Below, piece after piece: positions 35,946 to 48,845 of a DNA stretch of 64,000 nt. The notes beneath the pieces are model-generated. The model made no database searches. It was not told the DNA's origin and saw nothing but the letters and a program-made list of their open reading frames with translations. This DNA comes from Hoplostethus atlanticus. Its lineage: Eukaryota > Chordata > Actinopteri > Trachichthyiformes > Trachichthyidae. Position 1 is the first letter of the stretch. Each line of letters starts with the position of its first letter. The DNA is taken from positions 954,001-1,018,000 of the forward strand of contig JAXDDX010000122.1 in the NCBI GenBank assembly GCA_034670405.1, given 5' to 3'. The translations under genes were made by a program, and so were the position numbers.

Positions 35946-38900
35946 TCTCACACTGTCATGTATCATCAGTCTGTGATATTTATTGCATTCCAAGAGTTAT
36001 TTTTTGGTGTACCCACTTTCCCTCAACCTGCCTCGTCTACTTCTGCTTCAGTTAGTGATTTCCTATGTTTCCTATGCCTTCCGACAGCCCCCTTAGAGAA
36101 CATGCCTGGACTTGTTGTATGCAGGTGGGTTTTTCGTGTAGGTGGAGCGACCCTACTCTCGTTTCCAGTAGACAAGAAGCTGCTGTCGGTGGAGAAATTG
36201 GTGTCTCTTCCTCTTCTCCGATGGATTTCTACCTGTATGGTTGTTGAACGCCGGTCTAGAAAGAAGCCCTTGCTTCACCAAAACCAAGACATTTACGGTT
36301 AATGTTTTAGATCAATGAAAAATGTTCTGCTATCGAACATGGAGCTGTGATGTTTAAGTTTGGCCACGTATCCACAGGAATACGAAAAAATATGCCACCA
36401 AACACCAAAATGAGTACGACTTAGACTAGCTGTGGTCGGGGAGGAACCTCCAACATATTGCAGGTGTGTAACGTGACAGGCTGATATCAAATTTCTGCTA
36501 GTGCTGATTTATTGATCCTAGCCCTTGTTTTAACAGGACTATGTGCGTATAACAGCAGAAAGAGTTGGATGGAGTTGCGCGGCGATCTGTCTGCTGAATA
36601 CACAAGTTAAATCAAGAACAAAGCGAGCGTCGCTTTAAAGAATTTATACCTGCTAAGTAGACGAACGAGCCAGGGCCCGGGTTGAAGCTGAGATGGGAGG
36701 ACAGCCCGAACACAGATAGCACGCTGACATCAAAGCAGAAAAACATCCCAGGCATGGTAGCCTCCGACAAGCTGGGGTCTTGTTTAGCAAATTGCCTCTC
36801 CTACCTTTCAAAGTGGAGAGGGATTCATTCTCTCGCATTTATTTATTTATACCTCTTTGTTCTCCTCCTGAGAAGCCTGTCAGTGGCTCACTGAAGTTAT
36901 TTCGGGCGCCTCGCGCCCAAAGCTAGCCAGGTCTGTAGGTGTTGTTCCAGCGCCGCACGGCAGCAATGTGCTCAGGGACTTTTGCTGAACCTGTTTCTGC
37001 ATGCGCTGATAAGCAATTACCACTTTAAAAGCTCCCTTTCTCTCACACTCAAATTCTTATTGTGAGGAAATCTGAGCAATTGTGGGCCCATGTTGGGCAG
37101 ATTTTCTGTTGTAATAAACACAAATAATTCAGTCCCATAGTCAATGCCGCTCCAGCTCGTGCGGCATTGGGTTCATTATAATTTCATTCATTTTTAAGTA
37201 AACACCAACCACCAAACGACTCCACCCCCCCTTCCCGCCCATACACACACATTTCTCTCACACACACACAGGCACTAAGAATCCACAGCAATGCACGTGG
37301 CTTTTCTAATTACATGGGCTCGCCCTCCCGCTGCTGGGGAAGCTCATTTGGGCACTGAGAGGAGCATGCCCGCTAAAAGCAAGGGAGCTTGGGAAGGATG
37401 GGTCTTAATGAGGAGAATCAGTGGAACGTGTCTGATGGTGACATTTCTTCCCGGGGCTGGAGGGCTCCCCGTGTAAGGCAGGCCTTCACCACAGGGCCCG
37501 CTCCAACACTCACCCCTCTCATCCTCGTATAACCAGGCACCACACGGCACAACAAGCAGCCCTCACACAGGAGGCAATTAAAACTCTGATCTGCTTATGT
37601 ACCCGGAAACACTGTGTTGGCTTCAGGCGGATGGGAAGAGGGCTGCAATAAGGGGGGGGGGGGACTTGTGTGGGGGGGTGGTGATATTTGTTTGTCAGCA
37701 GGAAAGGCGAAAGTGGCAATCGAACATTAGCTGATGCGAAACAGGCTTTTGGTTGTTTATCGCAAACGGAGAGTCTGCCATGGTTTATTTTTTCAAACTG
37801 AAAACTTACTCTGCATTAATAAAGAAAACAGATGGAACTTCTAAACAAAACACAAAAAGCAACAGTGAGGGAGGGAGGGGGGATGGCGGGTGTATCCCAG
37901 ACGGGATACTCTTAAGTAGAGCCTGGCATGGAGTCAAAGTAGCTCTTTAACACCAGCAGCACTGCTGCCAAGCCTTAATGTGATCACTTAGTGAAGAGGG
38001 TCCTGGGACCACAGTCAGAACGAAGGCCGTTAGCCCTGTCTAACAAACCCAAGGCCAGAATGAGCAACGGCTAGTTCAGTGGCTTCGTGACAGGCTTGTG
38101 TATGTGAGAGGGCTGTGCTGCATGTCCTCTAAATGAGCAGCTCCCTTGCATCTCTCCCCAGTATTCCTGTGCCACTCTTCTTCTGCTGCTCTCACTGCAG
38201 GTGTATGTGCACAAATCACACCTTCTGTTTCACCTGAGGAGAATGCTGATATAGAACCACTGTTGAGATTACAGTTTGCAAAAGGGATTAAACCAAGGAC
38301 ATACCGTACCCAATCCATGCATGTCCACGTGATAGGTCACTGTGATGTCATGAATCGCTCCTCCCAGGCCCTTCATTTTCATGCTTTCGGAAGTGCACCT
38401 GGGTTTTCGGACTCAGTAAACACACACAATTCCGTCGTTTTTTTCCCTGTAGGATGACTGTGGCTCTAGGTGGCTTTAAAAGCCTGTGGTTTGTGCGATG
38501 ACGGGAGCCGAGAGGTTATAGCGAACACGCGGCGAGAGGCCAGAAGAGGTTGGGTCACCTTGACAATCTGAGAGCTGGGCTGAATGCCGCTCCGCCGTCG
38601 GCTGTCAAGCCACCCGGGCTAGTCTGGCACTACTGCCCATCATTTCCAGCTATCTGAGCGACCTGTGGCCTGTGTGTCATTTCCACACCACAGGGCTAAT
38701 TGAACCGAATGGCAGTGGATTCTGAGGGAATAGATGGGATCGCAGTTCGAGCTGACCACCTGGCGCCAACCATTAGCTGTAATTTAGCTTTTAGCTGGAA
38801 GGATTCGCTTGGATTTGACGTATTAAGGCATTTACAGTTGGCCTGTGGTGATGTAACGTGCTTGATCCTGAGCAATCATTTCTCTGGGGTTTCTCTAATA

Positions 38901-39027
38901 AGGGTTATCATGCATCCCCTTTCTTTCACCAGTTTTCTCTTGGTGCCGTGGCAAAGAAATTAACTAAGCTGTAGATTTTTTCTGTGACATGGACTGTAAC
39001 AGGTCCTGCTGTTTTCTCACCTCTCTG
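35946..39027. other. Intronic stretch before the exon, nothing recognised
   Basis: Short CA runs near 37244-37271 and a G run near 37651-37662. No gene or bounded repeat is seen. The pyrimidine tract immediately before 39028 belongs to the splice acceptor. Confidence 0.5.
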
Positions 39028-39030
39028 CAG

Positions 39031-39159
39031 CTGGCTGTACCTTCGACGAGGACTCGGACCCCGGCTTGTGTGAGTACCGCCAGGGCCAAGAGGATGACTT
39101 TGACTGGCAACTGATCAGGACCTACAATTGGCCACATCCAACCCCTGACCTTCTACGGG
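39031..39159 (+). CDS. ptpru: Internal coding exon: start of the MAM domain of a type IIB receptor protein tyrosine phosphatase, probably PTPRU
   Basis: Seen: the intron ends in a pyrimidine-rich tract and CAG at 39028-39030, and a GTAAGT donor follows at 39160. The 129-bp exon starts with the last two bases of a split Ala codon and ends with the first base of a Gly codon, so it is phase 1 at both ends. It translates as (A)[15 protein letters not shown]..., then QEDDFDW and a stretch ending PDLLR(G), without a stop. Known: the MAM domain of PTPRM/K/T/U starts with a Cys-aromatic-acidic motif, a second Cys, then DDF-x-W and a segment of about 18 residues before Gly-Ser. It mediates homophilic cell adhesion outside the membrane, upstream of Ig and fibronectin repeats and the cytoplasmic phosphatase domains. 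The SDP motif, CEY-x-Q-x-Q-x-DDF and ten residues between the two Cys fit PTPRU best; PTPRM, PTPRK and PTPRT, as I recall them, have eight. I am sure of the group and fairly sure of the member. The signal-peptide exon and the next MAM exon are not seen here. Confidence 0.8.
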
Positions 39160-39347
39160 GTAAGTTTCAGTATGGATCACAGTCAGGCTGCCAGTGGCCC
39201 AGAAGGCACAACAATGCCTGGTAGGACTGGTAGGTGCGTTCCGGTGCAGACTGAACACAATCTGGTTTAGCTTTTAACAAATTGGTGTTTAAAATCTCAA
39301 ATTAATTGAATAATTGTGAGCTTTGTTGTGCAATTTTGAGCATCACC

Positions 39348-39595
39348 TAGAGATTATAGAAGCTGTGCTTGTGACTGGAAGGTCACCAGTTTGAATCCGT
39401 GGGTTGATATGAAAACTACCAAGGTGCTCCTAACCCACGACTGCTGCAGGGGAGCTGCTCCGTGGCCGACAGCAGAAGACTGTGGATGTACTGGGCGGCT
39501 TCCAAGTGTGAATACGAAGCAGGGCTTTGCTGAAAAAGAGCATCTGTTCTCGGTCTCGCTAAATAAGTGTCTCACAATCGTAACAATCATTTGGT
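39348..39595 (+). mobile_element. tRNA-derived SINE, diverged copy
   Basis: TTGTGACTGGAAGGTCACC, a decayed box B (AGTTTGAATCC), the GGTGCTCCTAACCCACGACT body segment, GGGCGGCTTCCAAGTGTGAA and a late AAATAAGTGTC follow the order of the SINE at 7266. It starts less than 200 bp after the exon donor, so it is well inside the intron. Confidence 0.65.
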
Positions 39596-42364
39596 GAGTC
39601 ACAGATCACACTTGGTGCTCCAGTTCAGCTTGAAATACGAGTGTGTTAATGGAATAGGAAACGTTGCTTGTAAATAATCTATCTATTCTTTTGCCAACGA
39701 ACCAGCTGCAAATAGCAGAGCAACCACGATGACCAAGATTTATTTTCACGAAAGTTGACTATGATGAAAACATGAATAGAGCTAGAAACAAGGCCAGTCT
39801 AGTCACAAAAATGGTGTGTGTTTATCTAGGAAATTGTCATCATGCTGGGTCTGTGCATGTTCACAATAGAATAGTGGGATATCTCATGTTGTTTTTGTTA
39901 TTGTCCAATCAATCTAATTTAAGAGCAATCTAAGCATGCAAATTGTATAGTTTTGAATAGCGATGATCTAAAGGGGAATACATATTTATTGATTCCCAGA
40001 CAGTTGGGTGGTTTAAGGAGAGAGAACAGGGAGTGCACAAACCAAAGGAAGTGAGGAACGTTAAAATCTGATGGAATTTGCTTCACAGGTCTGGCTTGAA
40101 CAACTTCATTCATACAGGTACAGCAACAACTCACAATAACTCTTACACTAGTAGTCAAATGATCTGTTTCAAAAAAGCATTAGAACAGCATACGAAATCA
40201 AATCGGATGCAATGATTTGATAGGTCACCTTGCTTATCCGTTGACGCAATAAAAAGATAATGGATAATGATAATGGAGGACTGGGAAAGTCAAGGTCAAC
40301 AAGGAAAGTCAATAATCAAAAGAAAAGTGAGCAGAAAAACAGTATATGGGCTCCTCATTCTATATGGATAGAACGACCAAGAGACAGACAGGACAGGAGG
40401 TAGTGGAGGTTTTGAACAGGTTTCATACATATTAGATACATTGCAGACCTCTTGGTTTACTATGAGAGGGAGCCCCTCTGACTGCCCCCCCCCCCCCCCC
40501 CGTCTAAGAGTGCGATCACACCTATAATAGTTCACTTTGTTTCATTTCTGATTTGGTTTGTTTCGGTTCACCCTGCCCAATTAGGCAGACGGGGCCTTGT
40601 ATACAAAAGTCACACGGATTCTCAAATAGCTTGTTTATTGGACAGAGTTTTGATAAGCTGTCGTCCCATGAGATCAAAACTTTTGGCAGTCGGGCAGCGG
40701 GATCCAGTTCCAGTCCCTATAACTTTTTGTTTTTGTTTGGCATTTGCGACCTCTGCTTTTAAGTTTTTTTACTTTTAAGTCTAACTTAGACTTGCACACA
40801 CCCATCATTTCCTCTACTCTGCCACCACTCTGACTATTCACCATCGATCGAAAAGATAACTTCCAATTATTATTCTTAGTAGTAGTAGTAGAAATCAATC
40901 AGTTAAAGGTGCATATGAGTGACCATATGACCTCCCCCCTAATCCTCTTTCATGTGCCGTCATAAAACAATGAACATGCTGTATTTATTTTAGCTAATTG
41001 TTACTGTTGTTGCATGTTGGACTGGATTTAACAGCCTTATTACCCCAGACCCAGTTCTAATCATGCCGCTACTGCCGGGTTGTTTTCCCACATTCAGCCC
41101 CTTGCTGCTTTTCTATTTGTGCAGTTTGTCCCGAATCTACACGGGTGGCCTGGCTTCAATCTACGCTGACATTTTCCACATATGTCTATTCAAAGCGGCC
41201 TGTTATTCTTGGGAAACCCTGTGCAAGCACACGTCTCGGCGATAGTGTCCAAGCGCAAGCGCTGCATGCCATTACAGGCTGCCGGGTTTGGGTAAACTGG
41301 CGTTTCGTGGAAGGAGGCTGCAGACGTCCGGGCCTTCATAATTCATTCGTCGTTATCAAGCGATGGTTCCGCTGTTCTTGGCACAGCTCTCCCAGAGGCA
41401 GATTCGCTTGTTAATGAACTCCCTGGGATCGCTGGGGTCTGGCATGGGTCATTGCTGATTACACTTCCTGGTGTTCCCCGGGGGCCGGCAGAACAAAACG
41501 CTTTTCATCTTGTCTTCATCCATTAGGAGAAGGTCGTTTTTATTTTTGGATGTTCCTCTGTGTGTATATAGCTCCTAAGCACCTGTTGCATGGTCCACGT
41601 ACAACGGCATTAAGTAACCTGTGACCAGTGAAGAATTTGACTTATTGCCCCTTTTAAGGTGGACAGGATCAAACCAACACTACTTGATCAAGAGATGAGC
41701 GTTATCCAGTTACTCACGGTGGTGTGAAAATGTTTACTCAGTCATGCTGGAATCAAATCAGCGACAATCTGATTGATTTTCTGCAGTAATACAGATGATT
41801 GCCGCATGCTTGTTAAGCTGTTTTTTACATGCACTTACACATGTATTTATCCCGTTCTAACATTGCATGGATATAACACTGGGTAAATTAGTAATTGATT
41901 TTCTGTCATACTGTATGCACTATACATGCAGTCTTTGTTATAGTGGAAATATGACTTTCTCAGCTGTATACCTGTAAAGCAAAATAAAAGTCTGACATTG
42001 TTCTCCCTTGACATGTCAATCAAAGCCGCCTCGGCTACGCTTGCTTATCCTGTAGCATAGAAATACCACTCAAGGTCAGAGTCTTCCGACAGGAGTGTAA
42101 AACGGCACTTAAAATCTACTTCATACCTCCAATTTTTCCAAGGGTTTCAAATTCTTTCAGAGCTGCTAAAGAGACTGAAATGGAGACAACAACTTGGTTT
42201 ATTGGGCACCAACAGCTCGATAGTATTGATTTGCACCCAGACCAGTGGAATACCAATGACATGAAACACTGCAGCTTGAAAGAAACATGTCACGCCCTTC
42301 AGCTTTCCATTTTTTCCCATGCTACTGTTTTCTTCCAACTCCCTTAACTTCCTTGTCAGCGTTT
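39596..42364. other. Intronic stretch, nothing bounded recognised
   Basis: A C homopolymer lies near 40484-40502. Right after it, GAGTGCGATCACACCT resembles the end of a fish MITE, but no matching opposite end was found. Confidence 0.45.
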
Positions 42365-42985
42365 TAACACGGGCAGTGAAATGCCAAGGTTGAATGTCTG
42401 AGGATATTGGAAAGCAGACATCATCTCCTCGCATGGTAGAGGGTTTATCATTTATCTTCTTTAATAATTCATTTAATTAGTTCAGTTGAATCGATTTCTG
42501 ATTGGTCCACTGTGTCACTGGTTGGTCTGTGGTTAATATGGGCTCTTAATTACCACGTTGGTGTGCTAGTATACAACTCTCTCCTCCTTCCAAATTCATA
42601 TCATGTGGAGAACCTAACCAATCAGTACACACACCAGCCAGCGATGCCATGCGTTCGGACCAATCAGAAAAGAGAAAAAGTGGAACTTCGTCTCACATCT
42701 TGCTTTGAAAAGCATGCATTCGTAAATTTGTAAAACCTATTTTATTCATCATTCATTTATTTGGAGATCAGTTTCCAAAACGCAAGTGAAAAAGTATTTC
42801 TTACTATTTCTGTTTTCTGTGGGGTTGTGTTGAGTCCAATAAGATCTTCCTAAATCACAATCTAGGTATGAATACACTTTTTCTAGTCCAGGAGAGCTTT
42901 TCACTGTTTTACCCCTCACCATGCAAAGAGATGACGTCTGCTTCCTTGATATCCTCAGAGACTCAGCCTTGCCGTTTCAAACAGA
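42365..42985. repeat. Inverted repeat of a diverged ~75-bp segment with a ~470-bp spacer
   Basis: Read on the - strand, 42440-42365 (CCATGCGAGGAGATGATGTC, TATCCTCAGACATTCAACCT) matches 42912-42985 on the + strand (CCATGCAAAGAGATGACGTC, TATCCTCAGAGACTCAGCCT). Both arms are open as (M)-x-x-DDVCF. Similarity ends soon after TTTCA. The origin is unknown. It may be two fragments of one repeat or the ends of an unnamed element. Confidence 0.5.
42496..42669. repeat. CCAAT-bearing inverted repeat inside the spacer
   Basis: TTCTGATTGGTCC (42496-42508) and GGACCAATCAGAA (42657-42669) are perfect inverted copies. Further ATTGG/CCAAT-like words (GGTTGGTC near 42520, ACCAATCAG near 42617) lie between. 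This is probably repeat-derived. Confidence 0.5.
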
Positions 42986-44117
42986 CAAGAGAACTCAAAT
43001 GTCCCGTGCTTCGCAAAACATTACCAGTATCGGCTTTGATCCAACGAGTGAAGCTAAGCGGACGTGTGAGGAATCTTCCGTCTCGGGGCTCCAACATGAC
43101 GCTCATTTGCTCGGCAGAACTTCAAACGGGGTTCATGGCGTCTTCCCTCCACCCTCTGCCCTCTCGCCTATCGCTGCTCCAGAGGCAGGGTTTCTCCTGA
43201 ACGATCCGGATCCCAGAGTGGAAAAAACTAACTAGCGGTGGCAGAATGACTCTTTGCATTTAAATGGCACATTAGCAGAGAGCAGTTTCGTCCTGATCCC
43301 ATAACTTTTTTTGTTTGTTTTGCATTTGTTTGTTTGATGTGTCGTTATTGTGGAGGTAATTTTTTTCGTTTTTCTTTCCATGAACGGAAATCTAATTTAA
43401 AAGCTTTCTCGTGTGTTTCTGAGGCACCTTTTTGTTAATTTGTTGTTTTGTTAATAAGTCCACCGATCAGACATGTAATTTTCTTTAATTGGGGTTAAAA
43501 TAATGTCATTAGTCAGATTCTGTTATAATGGGGAGCCAGAGCAGAAACATCAGTTGAATGCATGAGGTTGTTTTTCTTGAGGAAGTGACACGTGTACTCA
43601 AAAGTGAAGGGTGAAGACGTAAACCGAGTGTGTACGGGCCCTACGATGTCGGCCCTAATTAAGTCCCGACAGCAGACACATGGACAAGAGTGCAAAAAAA
43701 GGAGGTATGTCGTGGGCACACCGGCCATGACTCTTTCACTTTTCATGTGAAAGTTTCACCTGCCTATCTTCTGTAGCACCTTGAGTGATAAACGCTCAGG
43801 ACAGACAATGAAAGGGGTCAACATTTATGGGCAAAGAGACGACAACGAAGCCGTCTCAAAGACCAGACTCTGGACGCCGTACGACCTGTGTATCTGCTGT
43901 TAGAAGCTGTTAGCCTGCTGAGTGTGACGCTGTAGAGATGTTGATTGGCTTAGTATGCAGCAATGTGATTAGGCTAGGCTAGGTCTGATTCTCCATTGTC
44001 TTTGGAGAACTCTCGCTGACCACTACAATCAATTTATTCAATAGGTGAGATTTTTCAACGACTCATAATACATCAGCATTCCTGGATTCGGTGGAAATGT
44101 GAGGGGGCGGGGGGTAG
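42986..44117. other. Intronic stretch, nothing recognised
   Basis: Unique sequence. The frames at 42868-43235 come from the inverted-repeat arm and the region after it. Confidence 0.5.
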
Positions 44118-44147
44118 CCCGCATCCCGCATCCCACATCCCGCATCC
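44118..44147 (+). repeat. Heptamer tandem repeat CCCGCAT
   Basis: Four units of CCCGCAT/CCCACAT in a row. Confidence 0.85.
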
Positions 44148-44334
44148 TTTGTGAGCTTTGATCTGCGAGGGTAGTGTGAGCAGAGCAATCTTTTTTTCTT
44201 TTTTTTTTTTTTTTCCATGCATGCCTGCTTTTTTTTTTTTTTTACACACTCCCAATGGGGAAGCACACACTGTAATGCCAGAAGAAGGTTCAAATGAGTT
44301 CATTTTATTCGAAAGCTTTAGACAGTAGATCAGA

Positions 44335-44640
44335 TAAGATTAAACTTTATTTCCCCGTGCGGAAATTCGGGCCATTAGAGCAGCAAAAAATAACACGATA
44401 CAGCAGGGAAGGGAAAAAAGAATATAAGCACAAAAATAGAAAGTGAGAAACAAAAACAATGGCAAAGCAATGAAAAACAGTAAAAACAGTAGCAGCAATA
44501 AAATAGAATATATATAAAAAATATATATAAATATATGCAGCTGACAAAAGAGCATGGACAACTTACTTGCAGATGTTACTAACAGTCTCAGTTGCTTACT
44601 TAAATGTGGATCACTGAACATGTCTTGCATATATATTATG
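44335..44640 (-). mobile_element. LINE-like 3' tail, minus strand
   Basis: On the - strand the block runs through a T-rich low-complexity region and ends in ATTTCCGCACGGGGAAATAA, AGTTTAATCTTATCT. Fish LINE-derived repeats (L2/CR1/Rex type) often end in a GAATTTCCCC...GGGG-AATAAAGT motif followed by short ATCT repeats. No coding part is present. Confidence 0.45.
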
Positions 44641-45084
44641 AAATAGAAACGAGGGATATGTGAACTGAAGGATGCCAGTATGTGAAGTTACAGCAATATG
44701 CATGTGCGTTACATTCATGTTGACAGATTTAATTTACAGATGCCAATAGCGTAATGTGTGCCGATTTGGATAAGTGCCTTACGACACATCCGATATTTCT
44801 TCATCAGGCTTCATTTTGGCAGTCGGCTGGGAAATGCACTGTCCGCTTTTGACAGTTGTCTGCGAGGACTCCTAATTGTGTGTGCTTTTTTTTCCTCCTC
44901 TCCTGTTGTGTTCAATCAATGGCACGGGTTGGCATTTCAAAGGAAAGGAGGCCCCCATTACGTCCGCACATCTACAGCGGCTCACGCCATCTCAGCAGCA
45001 GGTACGATAGAAATGTGACCATCCCTATGTAATTAACATCACTTTAATGACAGGCCTGTAAATAGAGGCTGGTGCGAGGCTGGC

Positions 45085-45150
45085 AGAGAGAGAGAGAGAG
45101 CGAGCGAGAGAGCGAGCGAGAGAGAGAGCGAGAGAGAGAGAGAGACAGAG
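45085..45150 (+). repeat. (GA)n microsatellite with GCGA interruptions
   Basis: 66 bp of GA units interrupted by GAGC steps. Confidence 0.95.
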
Positions 45151-47529
45151 ACTCGTCGGTGACAGGCCCCGCTCGCTCATGCCTGGCAATGAGATGACAG
45201 CTCTCGCCCATCTGAGTCACGCTGTCAAGATGGACGCTGGCATCGTGTTTACACCCTCTCGAGATTGACGCGTGGGGGCACGGAAGGGTGCTAGTTTTTC
45301 AGAAAAGTTGTCATAGAAACAAGCTGTTCTTTTGAGGAAATGTGCACCATAGAGGCTTTGCAACTGTCACAAATCTCCTGTCAAACAATGGCTGGCCCAT
45401 CATGGATGTCCTTTGGAGAAAATAATGCCTAAATATATAATAACCGGGTTAGAAAAAGAGAGGTAGCTGAAAAAGATTATTGTGGTGTTTAACATTCAGT
45501 AACATTATAGGTAAAAGTGAATAGTGTGATGAGGTATATTTGTTTCCAAAGCTAGCTTACTGTGACAAAGTAAGCAAAGTAAGCTAAGCTAGTAAGCTAA
45601 GTTCAGCATTAAGGTGTTTTGTTCCGTTATTCAGCGTACTTCCAGTTGAAACAGGATGGTGGAGCGGGACATAACGTGGGGAGGGACTGTTCAAAAGTGT
45701 TAGAAAGTTCAAAAATGTTGCATGAAGTAACCACTAAAAATATGTTTTCCAGGAAGTAAAAGTAATATGATTTTGATATAGAAATATGAGAAAATAAACA
45801 ATGTGATTTCTTGGTATTTATTATTAAATAGGTGTATGAAGCATTAGCTAACAAGGTGAAAAAGTAGTTTTTCATTTCATTGAGACTCAAGCATGTGACT
45901 ATACGTGTGCAATTCAGCTCTGTTAACAGGACAGAGATACTTAGCTAACCAGATGCTATGGCTTTCAGCGCTACTCCCCTCCTTTTCTGGTTACTTTTTC
46001 AAAATCCCCCACCATAGCGCAACGACAACGTAGCTAACAAGCTAGCTGTAGAGGTAGCGATTAAAACACAACGATGGAAAACTTTGAAGAAGAATTGGAA
46101 AACGGCAGGCCTGTGCAATTCTGGAAAACTAAAAACTACAACAACAAACAAACAAGCGCAGAGTGACTCAGTAGCCAATGTACGTTCCACCAACAAAACA
46201 CGTCCGGAGTTGAGCCCCGCCCTGGACGACTAATCACTGACAGAAACAGAAACAGCCCAGGGCATTTTTTTCCCTCTAAGCCACGACGATAAAGTTCTCT
46301 GCCGCGCTAAAACGACGTGTGGCGAAAGGCGCGGCCGAGCCAGACTGCAGCCGCTGTCGCCCAAGAGCCGAGGACTTCCAATATGGCCGCCAGAGGGTGC
46401 GTCACACCATCTGAAAGCTCTGTATCACCCACAGCCTCATCCCTGCTCTCGTTGGCGTCCCTGCTGATGTGCCATATGCTAACAAGGGGGTCAATCACAG
46501 TGTCCTCTCTAAGCTCTCTCCAGTTTATGAAAGGCATTTAGAGTGGATTTGCATTATTTATTAGCTTTGCACATACCCCTCAATGTTTGCTTGAGCTTTT
46601 AATACCAGGTATTAACATCACCTTGCACTGCGAGTGACTCAAGGCTACAAACAGGTCCCCGCCGCTCCACAGTGGCCTCTCTTCTTTGTTACAACCACTT
46701 ATTATTACTGCACCACTCATACTCCCTGTTGACTTCCCCTCTCCACCGGGGGCCTATCTATCTCTCTCCCACACACACACACATTGGTATGCACACTCAC
46801 GCAAATTATGCACATGCAGTTATGCACATGCATGCACAGGCAAAACATACATTAGAGACCCGCATTAGTGTGTGTAGAGTCATAATTAATCTAGTCTATC
46901 TTTTCCTTTGGGATTGTAGTTTATGAATGTTTTGTGTCTCATGACGAGGCTGTTATTATTGTTATTATCTACAGGGATTATGGTTTCCAACGCCACACCA
47001 ATCACTTTTGAACATTTCAGTTATTTCCTCTCACCGTTTTACAAATCCGTCGACAGCAGATACAGACTGGTACGCAAAAGTACAAAAAATACAGGCCAAC
47101 AAAAACACAAAATAGATGCATATAGGAATATGTGTATGCCAACAAAATAGATTCGGTACACCGGCGATCTAAAAATACAGCGCCTGGATAGGAATCTACG
47201 GCCAGGGGATGAGTGTACTCTGCTGACATGTTTTTCCCCACTTCCTCCGTCTCTCCGGGTGTTATTTATGGTAACAATGTTCTGGATTAAGGTATACAAT
47301 GTAAATGGAGACGGATCTCTCCACAGCTATAAGTCAAGTCTGCTGGGATCGGCCTGTATTTAAAAAAAAAAAAAAAGTGTCCTCTCATTTCCTTAAGTTT
47401 GCATGGGTGTTCCAGCTAACAGTTCCCATCCCCATTAGGGTCTTATTCGGGATAAGCTGCTTACATGCGTCTTCACATCCCGGTCGAAAAACATCCGCGT
47501 GTACATGAATTAACAAAACATTCCAAACA
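45151..47529. other. Intronic stretch, nothing recognised
   Basis: A CpG-richer patch lies near 46290-46400 (GCGAAAGGCGCGGCCGAGCC). No transcript evidence can be read from sequence. Other frames are short. Confidence 0.45.
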
Positions 47530-47768
47530 TTACCTTTTGAAATAGCACTTTCAATGGAGAGTTTTAGTGTTCTGTGGTCTAAATGCTGTTTCAGAGGATT
47601 GTACACTCTGACAAGACTAAATTGTTGGAAAACAACATTGAATAGTTGTAATTGTGGGGCATTAAATCATCAAATTTAGAGATACTGAATATCGGCATAA
47701 AATTAAAAGCTTCAATCGACAAAAAATACTGGTATTGGCTTTCAAAAACCTGTTTAAGTCAAAACCTG
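47530..47768 (+). mobile_element. Family 1 MITE, copy H, left part missing
   Basis: TCAATGGAGAGTTTTAGTGT, GGTCTAAATGCTGTTTCAGA, GATACTGAATATCGGCATAA and TACTGGTATTGGCTTTCAAA then AACCTGTTTAAGTCAAAACC are collinear with the family to its degraded right end. Confidence 0.7.
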
Positions 47769-48845
47769 GCTGGGATTTGAGCTCCACCCGCTTATTGTAA
47801 AGTGGATATGGGGGTTTAAGTGGCTCCAGCTGTTGAACAGAACACTTAGCTCTCCTGAGTGACGTTGGTATGTGAATATGTAGACACATGCACCCGTTGT
47901 TTTTCTATTACCCCTCCTACTGCTCCTTTTCTCCCTGCTCTTCTACCTCTTACTTTTCTTTCTCGTCCAGCCCGTTACATCTTCCTCTCCTCGCATTTCT
48001 TTTCCTAGCTCTCCTCTCCTCCGTCTCCCGAGCCCCCCTCCCCCTCCTCCTCCCATGTACAGACAGACTATCTTTAGGAAAGATTTCCATATTCCCCCCC
48101 ATTGTCAGTCAGTGTAATTGATATATTATATATTATAGGTTCCAGAGTTAGGATGAGTCATTTGCATATAATGGGATGATAACTGATGTAATAATGAAAG
48201 CCTGGAGCCTCGTGCAGGACGGATACGCCTTGTGAGACTAATGACCATTTAAATAATGCACAATAAGCAATATTTTCATGCCAGATCAAAACCTCTGGAG
48301 CTCTGTAGTGAGCCGGGAAAAAACTCAGCGAAGATACGCAGCAGGACTTGAAAGCCTCAAACGACTGGTTTCAATCTCATTCACACAGTTCACACAGTCC
48401 TGCAAGTCGATTGGAGGTCGGAACTACTTTGTCTTGCAGAAGGTGGTCCTCCGTAGTTTGTGCAACCAATAGCAAGACAGCAGAGGTTTTGAGAGATACA
48501 AAATACAATGCGGTAAATAACCAGGAACCTGATATATGTTGTATATCTGCGTAATTGCTTTGCAAGGCCACACTATGGATTGAGACAAAACGCATACATG
48601 GTTAACAGGAGGAATTCACTGATCAACTTAAGCTGCATAAATGTGCAAACCCACTGAACCTTGATATTATTTGGCGTTTCCTACTTCATTATATTTAGCT
48701 GGAAATAGTTTCCATTGCTACTCATTATCTGCAACTATTCAGTCTGAACTAGCAAAAAGATGTGATGGGTTGGTACATATTTCTTAAGAGCATTTCTCAG
48801 TAAAATAATTTCTCCCACACTGAATACAGAACTGCAGGTTTATAA

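Noticed and set aside
40503-40580. GAGTGCGATCACACCT followed by GGTTTGTTTCGGTTCACC, similar to a fish MITE end
   Set aside because: No opposite inverted end or target duplication found, so it is not listed as an element.
42868-43235. Two overlapping frames of over 100 codons, considered as a hidden exon
   Set aside because: The start lies in an inverted-repeat arm that has a diverged partner at 42365-42440. No splice sites with matching phase and no known domain.
46290-46400. CpG-richer patch considered as a promoter island
   Set aside because: Only about 100 bp, with no TATA or initiator context and no following coding exon.
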